Shown here piece after piece: positions 42,062 to 49,669 of a stretch of DNA of 64,000 bases. The notes beneath the pieces were generated by a model. It did not search any database. It was not told the origin of the DNA and was given only the letters and a program-made list of their open reading frames with translations. Made by a program: the position numbers and the translations under genes. Source of the stretch: a virus; the IMG/VR virus record IMGVR_UViG_3300032753_000003, positions 124,001 through 188,000 of that record. One strand, written 5' to 3'. Positions within the stretch are counted from its first letter, which is position 1; every line of letters begins with the position of its first letter.

Positions 42062-42487
42062 ATGATCAAACCTCGTGATATTCGAGCTATGCAATTGGTG
42101 CGCCGCCATGCTATTGACACTGAGCCTGCGTACAATTGCAAGATGGCTGCTGCTATCGCTATCAAGGGGCAGGTGATCAGTTTGGGGCGAAACAGTCGCC
42201 GCACTCATCCAATGGCTGCTAGGTTCAGTAAACATCGAGAAGCCATTTATTTGCATGCAGAAGTCGCAGCAATTGCCAATACTCTCAACCATGTAGACAA
42301 GGAACAATTGCGCCGTAGCACCCTGTACATCCACCGGGTCAAACGGCCTGCGTCTCAGAGTGCAGAATGGGTGGACGGAATGGCCAAACCCTGCCCTGGG
42401 TGCATGGCTGCTATAGCAGCGTTTGGTATCGAAAAGGTAATCTACAGCACTGATGTGCAGAATGAATATCAACAGCTTTTTGCGTGA
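42062..42487 (+). CDS. cytidine/deoxycytidylate deaminase family protein
   Basis: 141 residues. The zinc site is complete: His65-Ala-Glu67 in LHAEVAAI, and Cys111 and Cys114 in PCPGC. It fits small dCMP deaminases, which make dUMP for dTMP synthesis, but lacks obvious allosteric extensions; a tRNA- or nucleobase-editing role is possible. It has its own early promoter and GGAG site. Confidence 0.85.
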   Translation: MIKPRDIRAMQLVRRHAIDTEPAYNCKMAAAIAIKGQVISLGRNSRRTHPMAARFSKHREAIYLHAEVAAIANTLNHVDKEQLRRSTLYIHRVKRPASQSAEWVDGMAKPCPGCMAAIAAFGIEKVIYSTDVQNEYQQLFA

Positions 42488-42558
42488 AATAGCATTTACA
42501 CAGTTATTGTGTATATTAAAAATAATGAAAAAAAGAATGAAAATTCTGCAAATTTTGG

Positions 42559-42586
42559 TTGACTAATCTGCTAAACGTGCTATTAT
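42559..42586 (+). promoter_or_regulatory. early promoter
   Basis: GGTTGACT with -35 at 42559-42564, 16-bp spacer, TGC-TATTAT (42581-42586). Confidence 0.85.
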
Positions 42587-42620
42587 GCATCATAGACGCT
42601 GCGAACAAAGGAGCTTGCAG

Positions 42621-43172
42621 ATGGATAAGGTTTTTGCGGTTGCTGGTGTTTCCACTCTCGAGGGTGTTGTTAAGGCTCGCTTTGCCAAGGACTTGGCTCG
42701 CGTGAAGGTGCTCGAGAAGAACGGGCATACGGCGATCCGATTGGTTGAGCTTCCGTCGGAGATGACCAAGGATGCTGCGCTGGCTTGGCTGCGTGGTCAC
42801 AAGGACTTCCAGGACGCTGCGGCGCAGGCTGCGTTTGCCAAGGATGACGATGTCAAGAAGCCTGCGGCTGTGAAGGCTGTGCCTGCGCCGGCCAAGAAGG
42901 CGGTTGTGGCGCCCGAAGCACCCAAGGTCAAGGTCGAGGTCAAGGTCCGTGAGCCGGTTGCTAAGGTTGCTGTGGCAGCGACCAAGAAGACCACCAAGGT
43001 CTCTCCCGAGAACAAAGATCGTGACACGTTCCTCGCTGAACGCCGCGAGCTGATGCGGCAGACCTTTGCTCGTATCAAGGAGCGCGAGGCTGAGGAGATT
43101 GAGGCCGCTGCTGAGCTCCGCCGTGAGGAGCGCGAGCTTGGTGTTGATAACTACCTCAATGGCATTGCCTGA
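42621..43172 (+). CDS. early protein with Ala/Lys/Pro/Val-rich linker (183 aa)
   Basis: Start at ATG 42621 with AAGGAG upstream; the frame extends further back only across the promoter. A globular N-terminal part (about 1-72, VFAVAGVSTLEGVVKARFAK) is joined by a basic Ala/Pro/Val linker (about 75-130, KKPAAVKAVPAPAKKAVVAP) to a charged helix rich in Glu and Arg. The gene is clearly more GC-rich than its surroundings, suggesting high expression. It may bind nucleic acid; no family recognised. Confidence 0.72.
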   Translation: MDKVFAVAGVSTLEGVVKARFAKDLARVKVLEKNGHTAIRLVELPSEMTKDAALAWLRGHKDFQDAAAQAAFAKDDDVKKPAAVKAVPAPAKKAVVAPEAPKVKVEVKVREPVAKVAVAATKKTTKVSPENKDRDTFLAERRELMRQTFARIKEREAEEIEAAAELRREERELGVDNYLNGIA

Positions 43173-43200
43173 GATTGCTATAACTGCGGAGGAGGTACTG

Positions 43201-43569
43201 GTGGCCAACGTCAAGCATGGTAATATCACTCCTCCTCCGCAATGGTGGAAGCATCTTAGAGATTGGAAGCGTATCTTTTGGAAGAGGGAACGCATGGCGC
43301 AGCAACGCAATATTGCAAATGATACCGATGTGTTGGTTCGTGAAGAAGAGTTCGAATGGAAGTTGATTAGACCGCAGGATGACGTTTACACAATAGACGA
43401 ATTCCTTGAACACGTTGACGATCGGCTATTTGTTGATAGCGATGGATTTGGAGAACTTGCGATCGAAGATCACAAGTCCAACATTGTGGTCTATCCCAGC
43501 CGAGCTAGAAAGATTCTAGCCAAATATAATCATCTTGGTATTACGCATATCGTTTGGTATAACCGTTAA
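43201..43569 (+). CDS. unidentified protein (122 aa)
   Basis: The best start is GTG 43201, just after a near-perfect GGAGGAGG site; the frame is open further upstream but overlaps the previous gene. It has a Trp-rich, basic N-terminus (PPPQWWKHLRDWKRIFWKRE) and an acidic middle (VYTIDEFLEHVDD). No family recognised. Confidence 0.6.
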   Translation: MANVKHGNITPPPQWWKHLRDWKRIFWKRERMAQQRNIANDTDVLVREEEFEWKLIRPQDDVYTIDEFLEHVDDRLFVDSDGFGELAIEDHKSNIVVYPSRARKILAKYNHLGITHIVWYNR

Positions 43570-43573
43570 TTGG

Positions 43574-43601
43574 TTGACACTCGCGCAAACGATGCTAGTA
43601 T
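43574..43601 (+). promoter_or_regulatory. early promoter of the RNA ligase gene
   Basis: GGTTGACA with TTGACA at 43574-43579, 16-bp spacer, TGC-TAGTAT (43596-43601). Confidence 0.85.
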
Positions 43602-43626
43602 ACAGTTTAAGAAATAGGGGATGCAG

Positions 43627-44670
43627 ATGAGAAAGCTAGCAACTGTACGCAGGATTGATGATATTCGATATATCCAGGATGCAGACTCTATTGAGTGTGC
43701 AGTTGTTGGCGGGTGGACTGTGGTTGTCAAGAAGGGTGATTACATCGTTGGCGATCTAGCTGTATACGTTGAGATTGACTCTTGGGTTCCACATGACATT
43801 GCACCGTTCCTGTCTAAGGGACAGGAGCCTCGTGAGTATGAGGGCATCAAGGGCGAACGGCTGCGAACTGTTAAACTCAGAGGTCAGTTGAGTCAGGGCT
43901 TGCTATTGCCATTGTCGGTCGTGATTGGTAGAGAAAAGTCTGGCAATTTTGAATACACCAGTGAAGATGATCTCTATGAGGGTGAGGACGTTAGTGACCT
44001 GCTGGGTATTGTCAAGTGGGAGGCTCCCATCCCTGCTCAGCTTGCCGGAACGGTGCGCGGGCCATTCCCATCCGGCATCCCCAAGACTGATCAGGAACGT
44101 ATCCAGAACCTGTCAGCAGAGTTAGAGGACTGGAAGGCGCGCAGGCTCAACTGGGAAGTTACCGAGAAGCTGGACGGAACCAGCATGACTGTGTTCCTTG
44201 ATAGCAACGGACAGTTTGGAGTGTGCGGCCGCAATTGGGAGCTTGCTGAAACTGATACCAACAGTCTATGGCGTGCTGCCCGTGCGGATGACCTCGAAAC
44301 CAAGATGCGCAAATTTGGCAGGGCTATTGCTATCCAAGGAGAACTTGTTGGCGAAGGTATCCAGGGTAACCCATACAAGCTCAAGGGTCAGCAGTTCTAC
44401 GTCTATGATGTCTACGATATTGCAGAAGGTCGCTACTGGTCTGCTATGGATCGCTGGGTCTTGACTGCCAACTTTGACATCAAGCAGGTACCGTTTATTG
44501 GTTCAGGCGAGCTTGATGCGGATATTCCCACGCTATTGCGCTGGGCGGAAGGCAAGAGCAAGCTGTGTGAGACTGCTGAGCGCGAGGGACTGGTTTACAA
44601 GTGCATGGAGGATCCCAGCATCAGTTTCAAAGCTATCTCAAACAAGTTCTTGATCAAGACCGGCGGCTGA
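43627..44670 (+). CDS. RNA ligase (DraRnl/Rnl5-like)
   Basis: 347 residues from ATG 43627, six bases after AGGGG; ATG 43621 is too close to that site. An N-terminal OB-like domain (about 1-130) precedes the nucleotidyltransferase domain with motif I EKLDGTS (Lys181 forms the lysyl-AMP), QGELVGEGIQ (motif III region), EGLVYK (motif IV) and FKAISNKFLIK (motif V). This layout matches the Deinococcus RNA ligase family, which seals 3'-OH/5'-phosphate RNA ends. With phage tRNAs and a Thg1-like enzyme it may repair cut tRNAs. Confidence 0.9.
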   Translation: MRKLATVRRIDDIRYIQDADSIECAVVGGWTVVVKKGDYIVGDLAVYVEIDSWVPHDIAPFLSKGQEPREYEGIKGERLRTVKLRGQLSQGLLLPLSVVIGREKSGNFEYTSEDDLYEGEDVSDLLGIVKWEAPIPAQLAGTVRGPFPSGIPKTDQERIQNLSAELEDWKARRLNWEVTEKLDGTSMTVFLDSNGQFGVCGRNWELAETDTNSLWRAARADDLETKMRKFGRAIAIQGELVGEGIQGNPYKLKGQQFYVYDVYDIAEGRYWSAMDRWVLTANFDIKQVPFIGSGELDADIPTLLRWAEGKSKLCETAEREGLVYKCMEDPSISFKAISNKFLIKTGG

Positions 44671-44679
44671 TTGAGTTTT

Positions 44680-44895
44680 ATGTCAGCTGCAACTCAGTTC
44701 AAATATCGAGTTAAAATTCTAGACGGTACTCCAACTTTGAAACCAACATACAATGCGTTGCTTTGGTTGGAATCAAAAGATCTAGAGGCTTGGATAGATT
44801 ATGATATAGACCTGCACGCAGGACGGTTGGGATACACTAGCTTTTGGTTCCATAACAAAGAACTTGCATTAGAATTTGCGTTGGTTAATCTCTAA
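44680..44895 (+). CDS. unidentified small protein (71 aa), tandem paralogue pair
   Basis: Start at ATG 44680. It ends FWFHNKELALEFALVNL, much like the end of the next protein (YSFKNREDKMLFALTWK), so the two are probably diverged tandem copies. Found beside the RNA ligase gene; function unknown. Confidence 0.6.
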   Translation: MSAATQFKYRVKILDGTPTLKPTYNALLWLESKDLEAWIDYDIDLHAGRLGYTSFWFHNKELALEFALVNL

Positions 44896-44896
44896 T

Positions 44897-45139
44897 ATGG
44901 TTGATGTAGAATACAATGATAAATTTCTCGGGATCCTAGAAACTAGAGAGATTCAAATGTGGCCTTATTCAATCTTCGTCGATAATCCTGCTACCAAAGA
45001 TATCCAATCATGGCTGTTAGCTCACATAGGTTCAGAAGGCGACAGATGGAAGATGAATTATTTGTATATGACCGAAGGCGGTTTGTATAGTTTCAAAAAT
45101 AGAGAAGATAAGATGCTGTTTGCATTGACTTGGAAGTGA
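44897..45139 (+). CDS. unidentified small protein (80 aa), tandem paralogue pair
   Basis: Start at ATG 44897, one base after the previous stop. An aromatic-rich small domain sharing the F-x-x-x-x-x-x-x-F-A-L end with its neighbour. Function unknown. Confidence 0.6.
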   Translation: MVDVEYNDKFLGILETREIQMWPYSIFVDNPATKDIQSWLLAHIGSEGDRWKMNYLYMTEGGLYSFKNREDKMLFALTWK

Positions 45140-45153
45140 AATTAGTGTATAAG
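45125..45153 (+). promoter_or_regulatory. possible promoter
   Basis: TTGACT (45125-45130), 17-bp spacer, TATAAG (45148-45153), in front of the gene at 45185. Confidence 0.45.
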
Positions 45154-45184
45154 TATCAGATAATTCTAGCTTAGGAGATCAATC

Positions 45185-45676
45185 ATGCCAGTAGATGCAG
45201 ATACGTTGAAAGGATGGTTAGAGCTAATTGCTAAATCAGAAAATGTGCAATATGCCGCTATGGCACAAATGGCATTGTCTGGGCACTCTGTAGAGAATCA
45301 TATGCCGGCTGCATCGGGTCAGGAAGTTGAAATAGATCTACCACCTACGGTTTTCTTCTTTGGCAACTATGATGCATACTATTGTACTAAAATAAAGAAG
45401 AAGGGTAACCTGATAACTTGCCATGTTGAGAACGGTAATTGGCCTATGATCTATAATTCTGCAAGCAAGACAATCTATTTCAACTACAACGGTGCAGGTA
45501 TGGTTATTGAAAACGTCGCAGGGTTTAATAAAGAAATTACGTTTGAATTGGTTGTTGACCAAGATCAAGTTAACGCTTGGTTTGATGCTAACCCAAATTA
45601 TTATGGTCCGCTCAATGATAATATAACTAAAGTTATAGATTGGGCATGGTATGTCAAAGATAACCTCCCACATTGA
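45185..45676 (+). CDS. unidentified protein (163 aa)
   Basis: An acidic protein with a helical N-terminus and a beta-rich middle (TVFFFGNYDAYYCTKIKKKGNLITCHVENGNW). TAGGAG precedes the ATG. No family recognised. Confidence 0.6.
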   Translation: MPVDADTLKGWLELIAKSENVQYAAMAQMALSGHSVENHMPAASGQEVEIDLPPTVFFFGNYDAYYCTKIKKKGNLITCHVENGNWPMIYNSASKTIYFNYNGAGMVIENVAGFNKEITFELVVDQDQVNAWFDANPNYYGPLNDNITKVIDWAWYVKDNLPH

Positions 45677-45724
45677 ATTGCATACAGATTAAATACGCTA
45701 TTGTTTTTAACAGGGAATAATAAT

Positions 45725-46141
45725 ATGCAGATCACTTGCGGAGTATTAGTAACAAACGGCACTGAACTATTGATATGTCATCCAACCAACGGTGTTATGT
45801 GGGATCTACCTAAAGGTAAACGCGATCAAGATGAAGAACTTGTGGATGCTGCTGTTAGAGAACTTTGGGAAGAAACCAGTTTAAAGGTCCGCCCTGAGCA
45901 GCTAGAACCTATTGGTACCTTTCACTACAAGCCCAGCAAGAGACTCTGTTTGTTTTGGTATCGAGTGTCAGAGATGCCTTCTATAGATGACTGTTATTGC
46001 ATCAGCATGTTCAATTGGTACGGTAAATCTACTCCAGAGATGGACGGGTTTGACATAGTATCATATGCTGAAGCTATGAAACGATTTAACTCTGACATGC
46101 GTAGAGTATTAACACCTATTCTTTTTATATCAAATAAATGA
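45725..46141 (+). CDS. Nudix hydrolase
   Basis: 138 residues from ATG 45725. The Nudix box G-x5-E-x7-R-E-L-x-E-E is complete (GKRDQDEELVDAAVRELWEE, 31-50). Nudix enzymes cleave nucleoside diphosphates linked to another group: dNTPs, ADP-ribose, NAD, RNA caps or alarmones. In a phage with several predicted NAD-using enzymes, ADP-ribose turnover is an attractive but untested role. Its stop overlaps the next ATG. Confidence 0.9.
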   Translation: MQITCGVLVTNGTELLICHPTNGVMWDLPKGKRDQDEELVDAAVRELWEETSLKVRPEQLEPIGTFHYKPSKRLCLFWYRVSEMPSIDDCYCISMFNWYGKSTPEMDGFDIVSYAEAMKRFNSDMRRVLTPILFISNK

Positions 46142-46497
46142 GCAACTGTTACATGACATTTCATAAGACTATTTCGCTAGCAGCTATTTCCGTGTGTCTG
46201 TCAATTGGCATTTCTCGTGCGGACGAATGCAACACTTCAAACACGCAACTGGAATTAAACGAATGTGTTGCATCTAAATACAAGGACGCTGACACAAAGC
46301 TGAATGCATTATATGCATCTATTCCAAAGTCTCCAAAACTAGTAGCAGCCGAACGAGCATGGTTAGCTTACCGAGACGCCGAATGCAGTTACCAAGCTAA
46401 CCAATATACTGGTGGTTCGCTTGAACTTGTGACCAAGTTGTATTGTTTAAAGTACCTAACTGAACAAAGAATTAAAGACTTATCAAACGGTCATTGA
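46138..46497 (+). CDS. LprI-like periplasmic protein (DUF1311)
   Basis: 119 residues with a signal peptide (about 1-28). The mature part has the LprI N-terminal-domain pattern: C-x(5)-TQLELNECV, A-D-x-x-L-N-x-x-Y, LVAAERAWLAYRDAECSYQ, and C-x(4)-T-E-Q-R, with four cysteines that can form two disulfides. Some members of this family inhibit lysozyme. A phage copy could shield peptidoglycan against early lysis or against a superinfecting phage's lysozyme. ATG 46138 overlaps the Nudix stop (ATGA); ATG 46153 is another possible start. Confidence 0.82.
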   Translation: MSNCYMTFHKTISLAAISVCLSIGISRADECNTSNTQLELNECVASKYKDADTKLNALYASIPKSPKLVAAERAWLAYRDAECSYQANQYTGGSLELVTKLYCLKYLTEQRIKDLSNGH

Positions 46498-46509
46498 AAG
46501 GTAAATCCT

Positions 46510-47076
46510 GTGACTCACATTATGATAGATATTGAAACTAAAGGCAAGAGAGCTGATACTGTAGTGCTCAGCATTGGTGCGGTAAGATTTGATCCTTATT
46601 CCAATGCTGAAATCACAGATACCCTATACCTGCATCCCAATCTAGATCAGCAGGATCTCATGGGCCGTACTTGTGATCCAGCCACAATGGAATGGTGGGA
46701 TAAACAGAATAGCATGGTCAAGAACGAAGCATTTATGACAGAAGGTCGATTGCCAGTAGGAGAAGTGTTAACCAAATTGTCTGAGTTCTGTATGGATGCA
46801 GATGCTATCTGGTCCCAGGGTCCACAATTTGATATGGTTATTCTAGAAGATCTCTATCGCAGCCTTAGCATAAAGAAGCCTTGGCGTTATAATCAAGTTA
46901 GGGATAGTAGAACGTTGTTTGCAGTGCTAGGCGACCGTAGGATGAAGGATTCAGCAGATGCGCATAACGCATTGATGGATGCCGTTAGCCAAGCTTGGGC
47001 TGTGCAACAATGCATGTTGCGTTATCGAGATGTGTTGTCATTGTGGAAACTAACTTACGGTGAAAAAGACTCTTGA
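46510..47076 (+). CDS. DEDD-family 3'-5' exonuclease (DexA-like)
   Basis: 188 residues from GTG 46510. Exo I MIDIETKG (Asp7, Glu9), exo II QGPQFDMVILEDL and exo III DAHNALMDAVSQA (H-x(3)-D/x-D) form the DEDDh active site. It resembles T4 DexA and the phage exoribonuclease group that trims single-stranded DNA or RNA. Possible roles are host RNA or tRNA processing. It is followed by an early promoter and a tRNA gene. Confidence 0.85.
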   Translation: MTHIMIDIETKGKRADTVVLSIGAVRFDPYSNAEITDTLYLHPNLDQQDLMGRTCDPATMEWWDKQNSMVKNEAFMTEGRLPVGEVLTKLSEFCMDADAIWSQGPQFDMVILEDLYRSLSIKKPWRYNQVRDSRTLFAVLGDRRMKDSADAHNALMDAVSQAWAVQQCMLRYRDVLSLWKLTYGEKDS

Positions 47077-47100
47077 CAATAGCGTTAAATATGCTAGTAT
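47073..47100 (+). promoter_or_regulatory. early promoter of the tRNA-Arg region
   Basis: TTGACA (47073-47078), 16-bp spacer, TGC-TAGTAT (47095-47100), 14 bases before tRNA-Arg. It may also drive transcription through the 47.2-kb gene, tRNA-Ser and the structured region beyond. Confidence 0.85.
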
Positions 47101-47113
47101 AAGTTAACAAATT

Positions 47114-47191
47114 GGTCCCGTAGCTCAGCTGGACTAGAGCAACAGCCTTCTAAGCTGTGGGTCGCAGGTTCGAGTCCTGCCGGGATCGCCA
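47114..47191 (+). tRNA. tRNA-Arg (TCT)
   Basis: Acceptor GGTCCCG/CGGGATC (one G-T pair), anticodon stem ACAGC/GCTGT with loop CTTCTAA (anticodon TCT), T-loop TTCGAGT, encoded GCCA. Confidence 0.93.
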
Positions 47192-47212
47192 ATTTTTTAG
47201 ATAGGAAATCAG

Positions 47213-47440
47213 ATGGGTACCATTAATACCAGTAACTTTGGCAGGCGTGATACAGTACAAGTGTATTGTACCGATACTGGCAAAACCGTAACTGCTGAAT
47301 TGGTACGGATGGAAAAGGATAAGATTATTGTGATCCTTCCTGGTCACCAAAAGATGATCCTACACAAGACTGCAAAGACAGGATTCTATACCACTACAGT
47401 TGCAGGAATGGAATTTACTTGCAATACTCAAGCCAAGTAA
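47213..47440 (+). CDS. unidentified small beta-rich protein (75 aa)
   Basis: Start at ATG 47213 with AGGAAA upstream. It is beta-rich with TDTGKTVTAELVRMEKDKIIVILPG, resembling a small SH3- or OB-like barrel. It sits between two tRNA genes and was probably transcribed with them. Function unknown. Confidence 0.6.
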   Translation: MGTINTSNFGRRDTVQVYCTDTGKTVTAELVRMEKDKIIVILPGHQKMILHKTAKTGFYTTTVAGMEFTCNTQAK

Positions 47441-47495
47441 GTTTGTTATTGACGTAAGATAAATATAGTTGTATATTATTGCATGATAGCAATGT

Positions 47496-47584
47496 GGAAG
47501 GGTGGCTGAGTGGTCGAAAGCGGCACCCTGCTAAGGTGTTGTACCTGGTAACGGGTACCGAGGGTTCGAATCCCTCCCCTTCCA
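47496..47584 (+). tRNA. tRNA-Ser (GCT)
   Basis: Acceptor GGAAGGG/CCCTTCC, anticodon loop CTGCTAA (anticodon GCT), the long variable arm of class II tRNAs (TACCTGGTAACGGGTA), T-stem GAGGG/CCCTC with loop TTCGAAT. CCA is not encoded (the sequence continues ACAT). Confidence 0.93.
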
Positions 47585-48021
47585 CATTGCCATTAGTTAG
47601 ACTTTCAAACGAGTCAAATCTCTTTTTTCTGCACAAGCGAACTATTGCGTAGAAAGCTATTGCGGGCTTCGGCCAACCTTTCAAAAATCCACTAAAAATT
47701 TATGGCAATCTTTCAGGTAGACGGATTGCGATTCTAGTTACATACTGAAGCTTACATAGCCCCTTATATGTATATCTAGAAGGTTGCTAGCACTCCGACA
47801 ATTGCTAGATTTGGGCACAGTACGACCACGCTTTAGGTTGAATGATCGCGGCTCTGAGAAAAAGCAACCGCAACGGTACTTCTGTTTGATTGACTAGGCA
47901 CAGTACCGTCCCGTTGGATACCAATCGGCTGGAATAATCGGGTACAGGCCAACCGCCCGTCTTGCTATGCAAGTCTCCTCAGTCTTTTATGGCTAAAGAA
48001 CTCATCATGATGCTCTTTACA

Positions 48022-48050
48022 CATACTGATCCCATAAAGGGATCAGTATG
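48022..48050. repeat. 12-bp perfect hairpin
   Basis: CATACTGATCCC and its reverse complement around an ATAAA loop. No U-tract follows, so it is not a simple terminator; it may cap the structured RNA region. Confidence 0.8.
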
Positions 48051-48054
48051 GTTG

Positions 48055-48110
48055 AATCTATCATGATACATAAAAGAATATAAATCTATCATGATACATA
48101 AAAGAATATA
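48055..48110. repeat. 28-bp tandem duplication
   Basis: Two exact, adjacent copies of a 28-base unit (48055-48082 and 48083-48110) that begins AATCTATCATGATACAT. AT-rich, within the non-coding interval. It could be a protein-binding iteron pair or a recent slippage duplication. Confidence 0.9.
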
Positions 48111-48193
48111 AAATTGTCGAAGTGAGGATAGCGAGCTTGTCGAGCGTTAGACTCACTGAAGACTGGTTCGATGCTACGCATCGACCATATAAA

Positions 48194-48934
48194 TTACATT
48201 TGTTTCTCTACATCCTTAACATGGGACATAAACAAATTGGGATGCATCAATAAACAAGGCGCACTGAGCCATACTTCTCTAGGACCAGCTGGTTTAAAAT
48301 TATTCCAATCAGTCAACCAAAAACTATTAGCATCTGGATCAAATATCTCATCCATTAGCTTTACACCGTTGGTTGCATTTGATAATAATTCTTGATTGGT
48401 AAACGTATAAATCTTTTCTTTGGGTACTTCCATGTTTCCTAGCAAGTGTAGAAGCTCTGTATAAGTGAGGTTCTTTGGATCGTGTTTAGATACCTTTGAT
48501 AACTTATCCTGTAGCCAATCAGAGAAGTCGCCAAGACTACTTACAGATTTTCTAAAACTTCTCCAGATATCAACAGTTAGACATACACCTATCTTGGTAT
48601 TAACTAATGGGATGACTACCCTCACTGTTCCGTAAGAGCCTGCATAGGATCTGTCTGTACAGCATATCAAACTACGACTACGTTTGGGGTATTCTCGCCA
48701 CTTTGGGCTATTGTCCATCCACAACGTATAATAGTTACCTATTCTCATAGCGCTTTTTCGAGCAGTAGTTCTAGCAGTAGGATCTGTGAGCATTACGTCT
48801 GCTCGGCTATAAGTTTCGCTGCCTCGATATATTGCAACGTTATGCTCAATAAACTTGTCAGCAGCAAAGCGAATTTCTTTCTGATACTTTTCAAGTAGCT
48901 CTTTTTCGTTAGTCTCTATCTCATGTAGTCTCAT
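48194..48934 (-). CDS. predicted ADP-ribosyltransferase-like protein, paralogue A
   Basis: 246 residues starting MRLHEIE. The order of motifs fits the R-S-E class of ADP-ribosyltransferases: Arg37 in AIYRGS, an S-x-S in KRSRSLICCT (Ser86, Ser88), and Glu220 in REVWLSAPCLLM, which matches the E-V-[ML]-[IL] catalytic strand of these toxins. The region DPTARTTARKSAM...NYYTLWMDN is conserved with paralogue B. ATG 48934 overlaps the stop of paralogue B (ATGA). It is the last gene of a minus-strand late operon. The fold assignment is inferred from motifs; activity is unproven. Confidence 0.6.
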   Translation of the reverse strand: MRLHEIETNEKELLEKYQKEIRFAADKFIEHNVAIYRGSETYSRADVMLTDPTARTTARKSAMRIGNYYTLWMDNSPKWREYPKRSRSLICCTDRSYAGSYGTVRVVIPLVNTKIGVCLTVDIWRSFRKSVSSLGDFSDWLQDKLSKVSKHDPKNLTYTELLHLLGNMEVPKEKIYTFTNQELLSNATNGVKLMDEIFDPDANSFWLTDWNNFKPAGPREVWLSAPCLLMHPNLFMSHVKDVEKQM

Positions 48935-49669
48935 GATTTTAATCCAGTTAGATTTATAAATTTATCAACGTCCATTAATACGCAAGGTGCGCTCAGCCAT
49001 ACTTCTTCTCTGGACAAATGTTCAAAATTTTTCCAGGTGGTTAAAATAAACTTATTTTTGACAGGATCCATAATGTCCTTCATCATACCAATTCCACCAT
49101 CGTGTTCCAACTTTTCATTAAACTTGTCGTACATACGCAAGTTGGTTCCTTGAGATTTAATATTTAGATCTTTTTAACTTTCTAATTAATTCCTGATAGT
49201 TCATATTTTCATTATCATCATTGGGCCATTGAATCTCAAATTTTTTATGCAACCAGTAAGTTAGATCACTTAACCATCCAAATCTAAAACTTTCCCAAAG
49301 GTCTGCAGCCGAACAAACACCTATTGTGCAATTTTCTACTGGTATCACTACCATTGGTTTGCCTCCCTGACCTTTGTATGACGATGCTATATTGAGACTG
49401 GTGCTGCATATCAAACTGCGGCTGCGCTTGGGGAATGATGCCCATGCCGGATCATTGTCCATCCATAATGTGTAATAGTTATAGGTGTTGGCGCTTTTGC
49501 GTTCAGTTGTGCGTGCAGTTGGATCAACAAACATAACATCACCGCTGTAAGTTTTGCTGCCGCGATATATAACTGCCTTTTGAGTTTTAAATTTATCAAC
49601 AGCAAAATCAATTGCAGATTTATAACGTTCTATTAATCCGCTGTTATCTTCAATTTCATGTAGCCTAAT
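48931..49669 (-). pseudogene. ADP-ribosyltransferase-like paralogue B: ATT start and frameshift
   Basis: The N-terminal part runs in one frame from codon ATT at 49669, reading on as RLHEIEDNSGLIERY, to a stop at 49157, with AVIYRGSKTYS, DPTARTTERKS, NYYTLWMDN and KRSRSLIC as in paralogue A. The C-terminal part continues in the +1 frame (48931 to about 49175) with MKDIMDPVKNKF and REEVWLSAPCVLM. The shift lies at a run of five A on the coding strand (49171-49175). There is no ATG, GTG, TTG or CTG in frame before ATG 49534, and the ATT overlaps the upstream stop exactly as the ATGs of its neighbours do. Probably a decaying copy, unless both features are recoded. Confidence 0.75.

Larger units (their letters stand above)
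47600..48190 (+). ncRNA. candidate large structured non-coding RNA next to tRNA-Ser
   Basis: No convincing protein frame exists between tRNA-Ser and 48193, yet the sequence is dense with perfect hairpins: a UUCG tetraloop stem (47665-47674), CTAGCA/TGCTAG (47787-47808), GCGG/CCGC (47848-47871), ACGGTA/TACCGT extended by CTGT/ACAG (47873-47909), CCGTTGG/CCAA-CGG (47911-47928), CGGG/CCCG (47939-47959), CTTGC/GCAAG (47961-47973), a 12-bp stem (48022-48050) and CGATGC/GCATCG with GGT/ACC (48165-48186). The string GGCACAGTAC occurs twice (47814, 47897). Size, phage origin and the tRNA neighbour resemble the ornate large phage RNAs ROOL and GOLLD; I cannot confirm a family. Ends are uncertain. Confidence 0.5.

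Noticed and set aside
47415-47684. Minus-strand frame across tRNA-Ser containing a GFEPSVPVTR-like string
   Set aside because: Such strings are well-known false translations of antisense tRNA-Ser. The same holds for the SRQDSNLRPTA frame (47150-47350) over tRNA-Arg and for the frame at 27005-27193.
48055-48110. CRISPR array
   Set aside because: Only two copies, directly adjacent with no spacer, and no cas genes.
47600-48190. Group I intron or tmRNA in the gene-free region
   Set aside because: I could not find paired P/Q/R/S-type intron elements, flanking split exons, or a tmRNA acceptor domain and tag frame.
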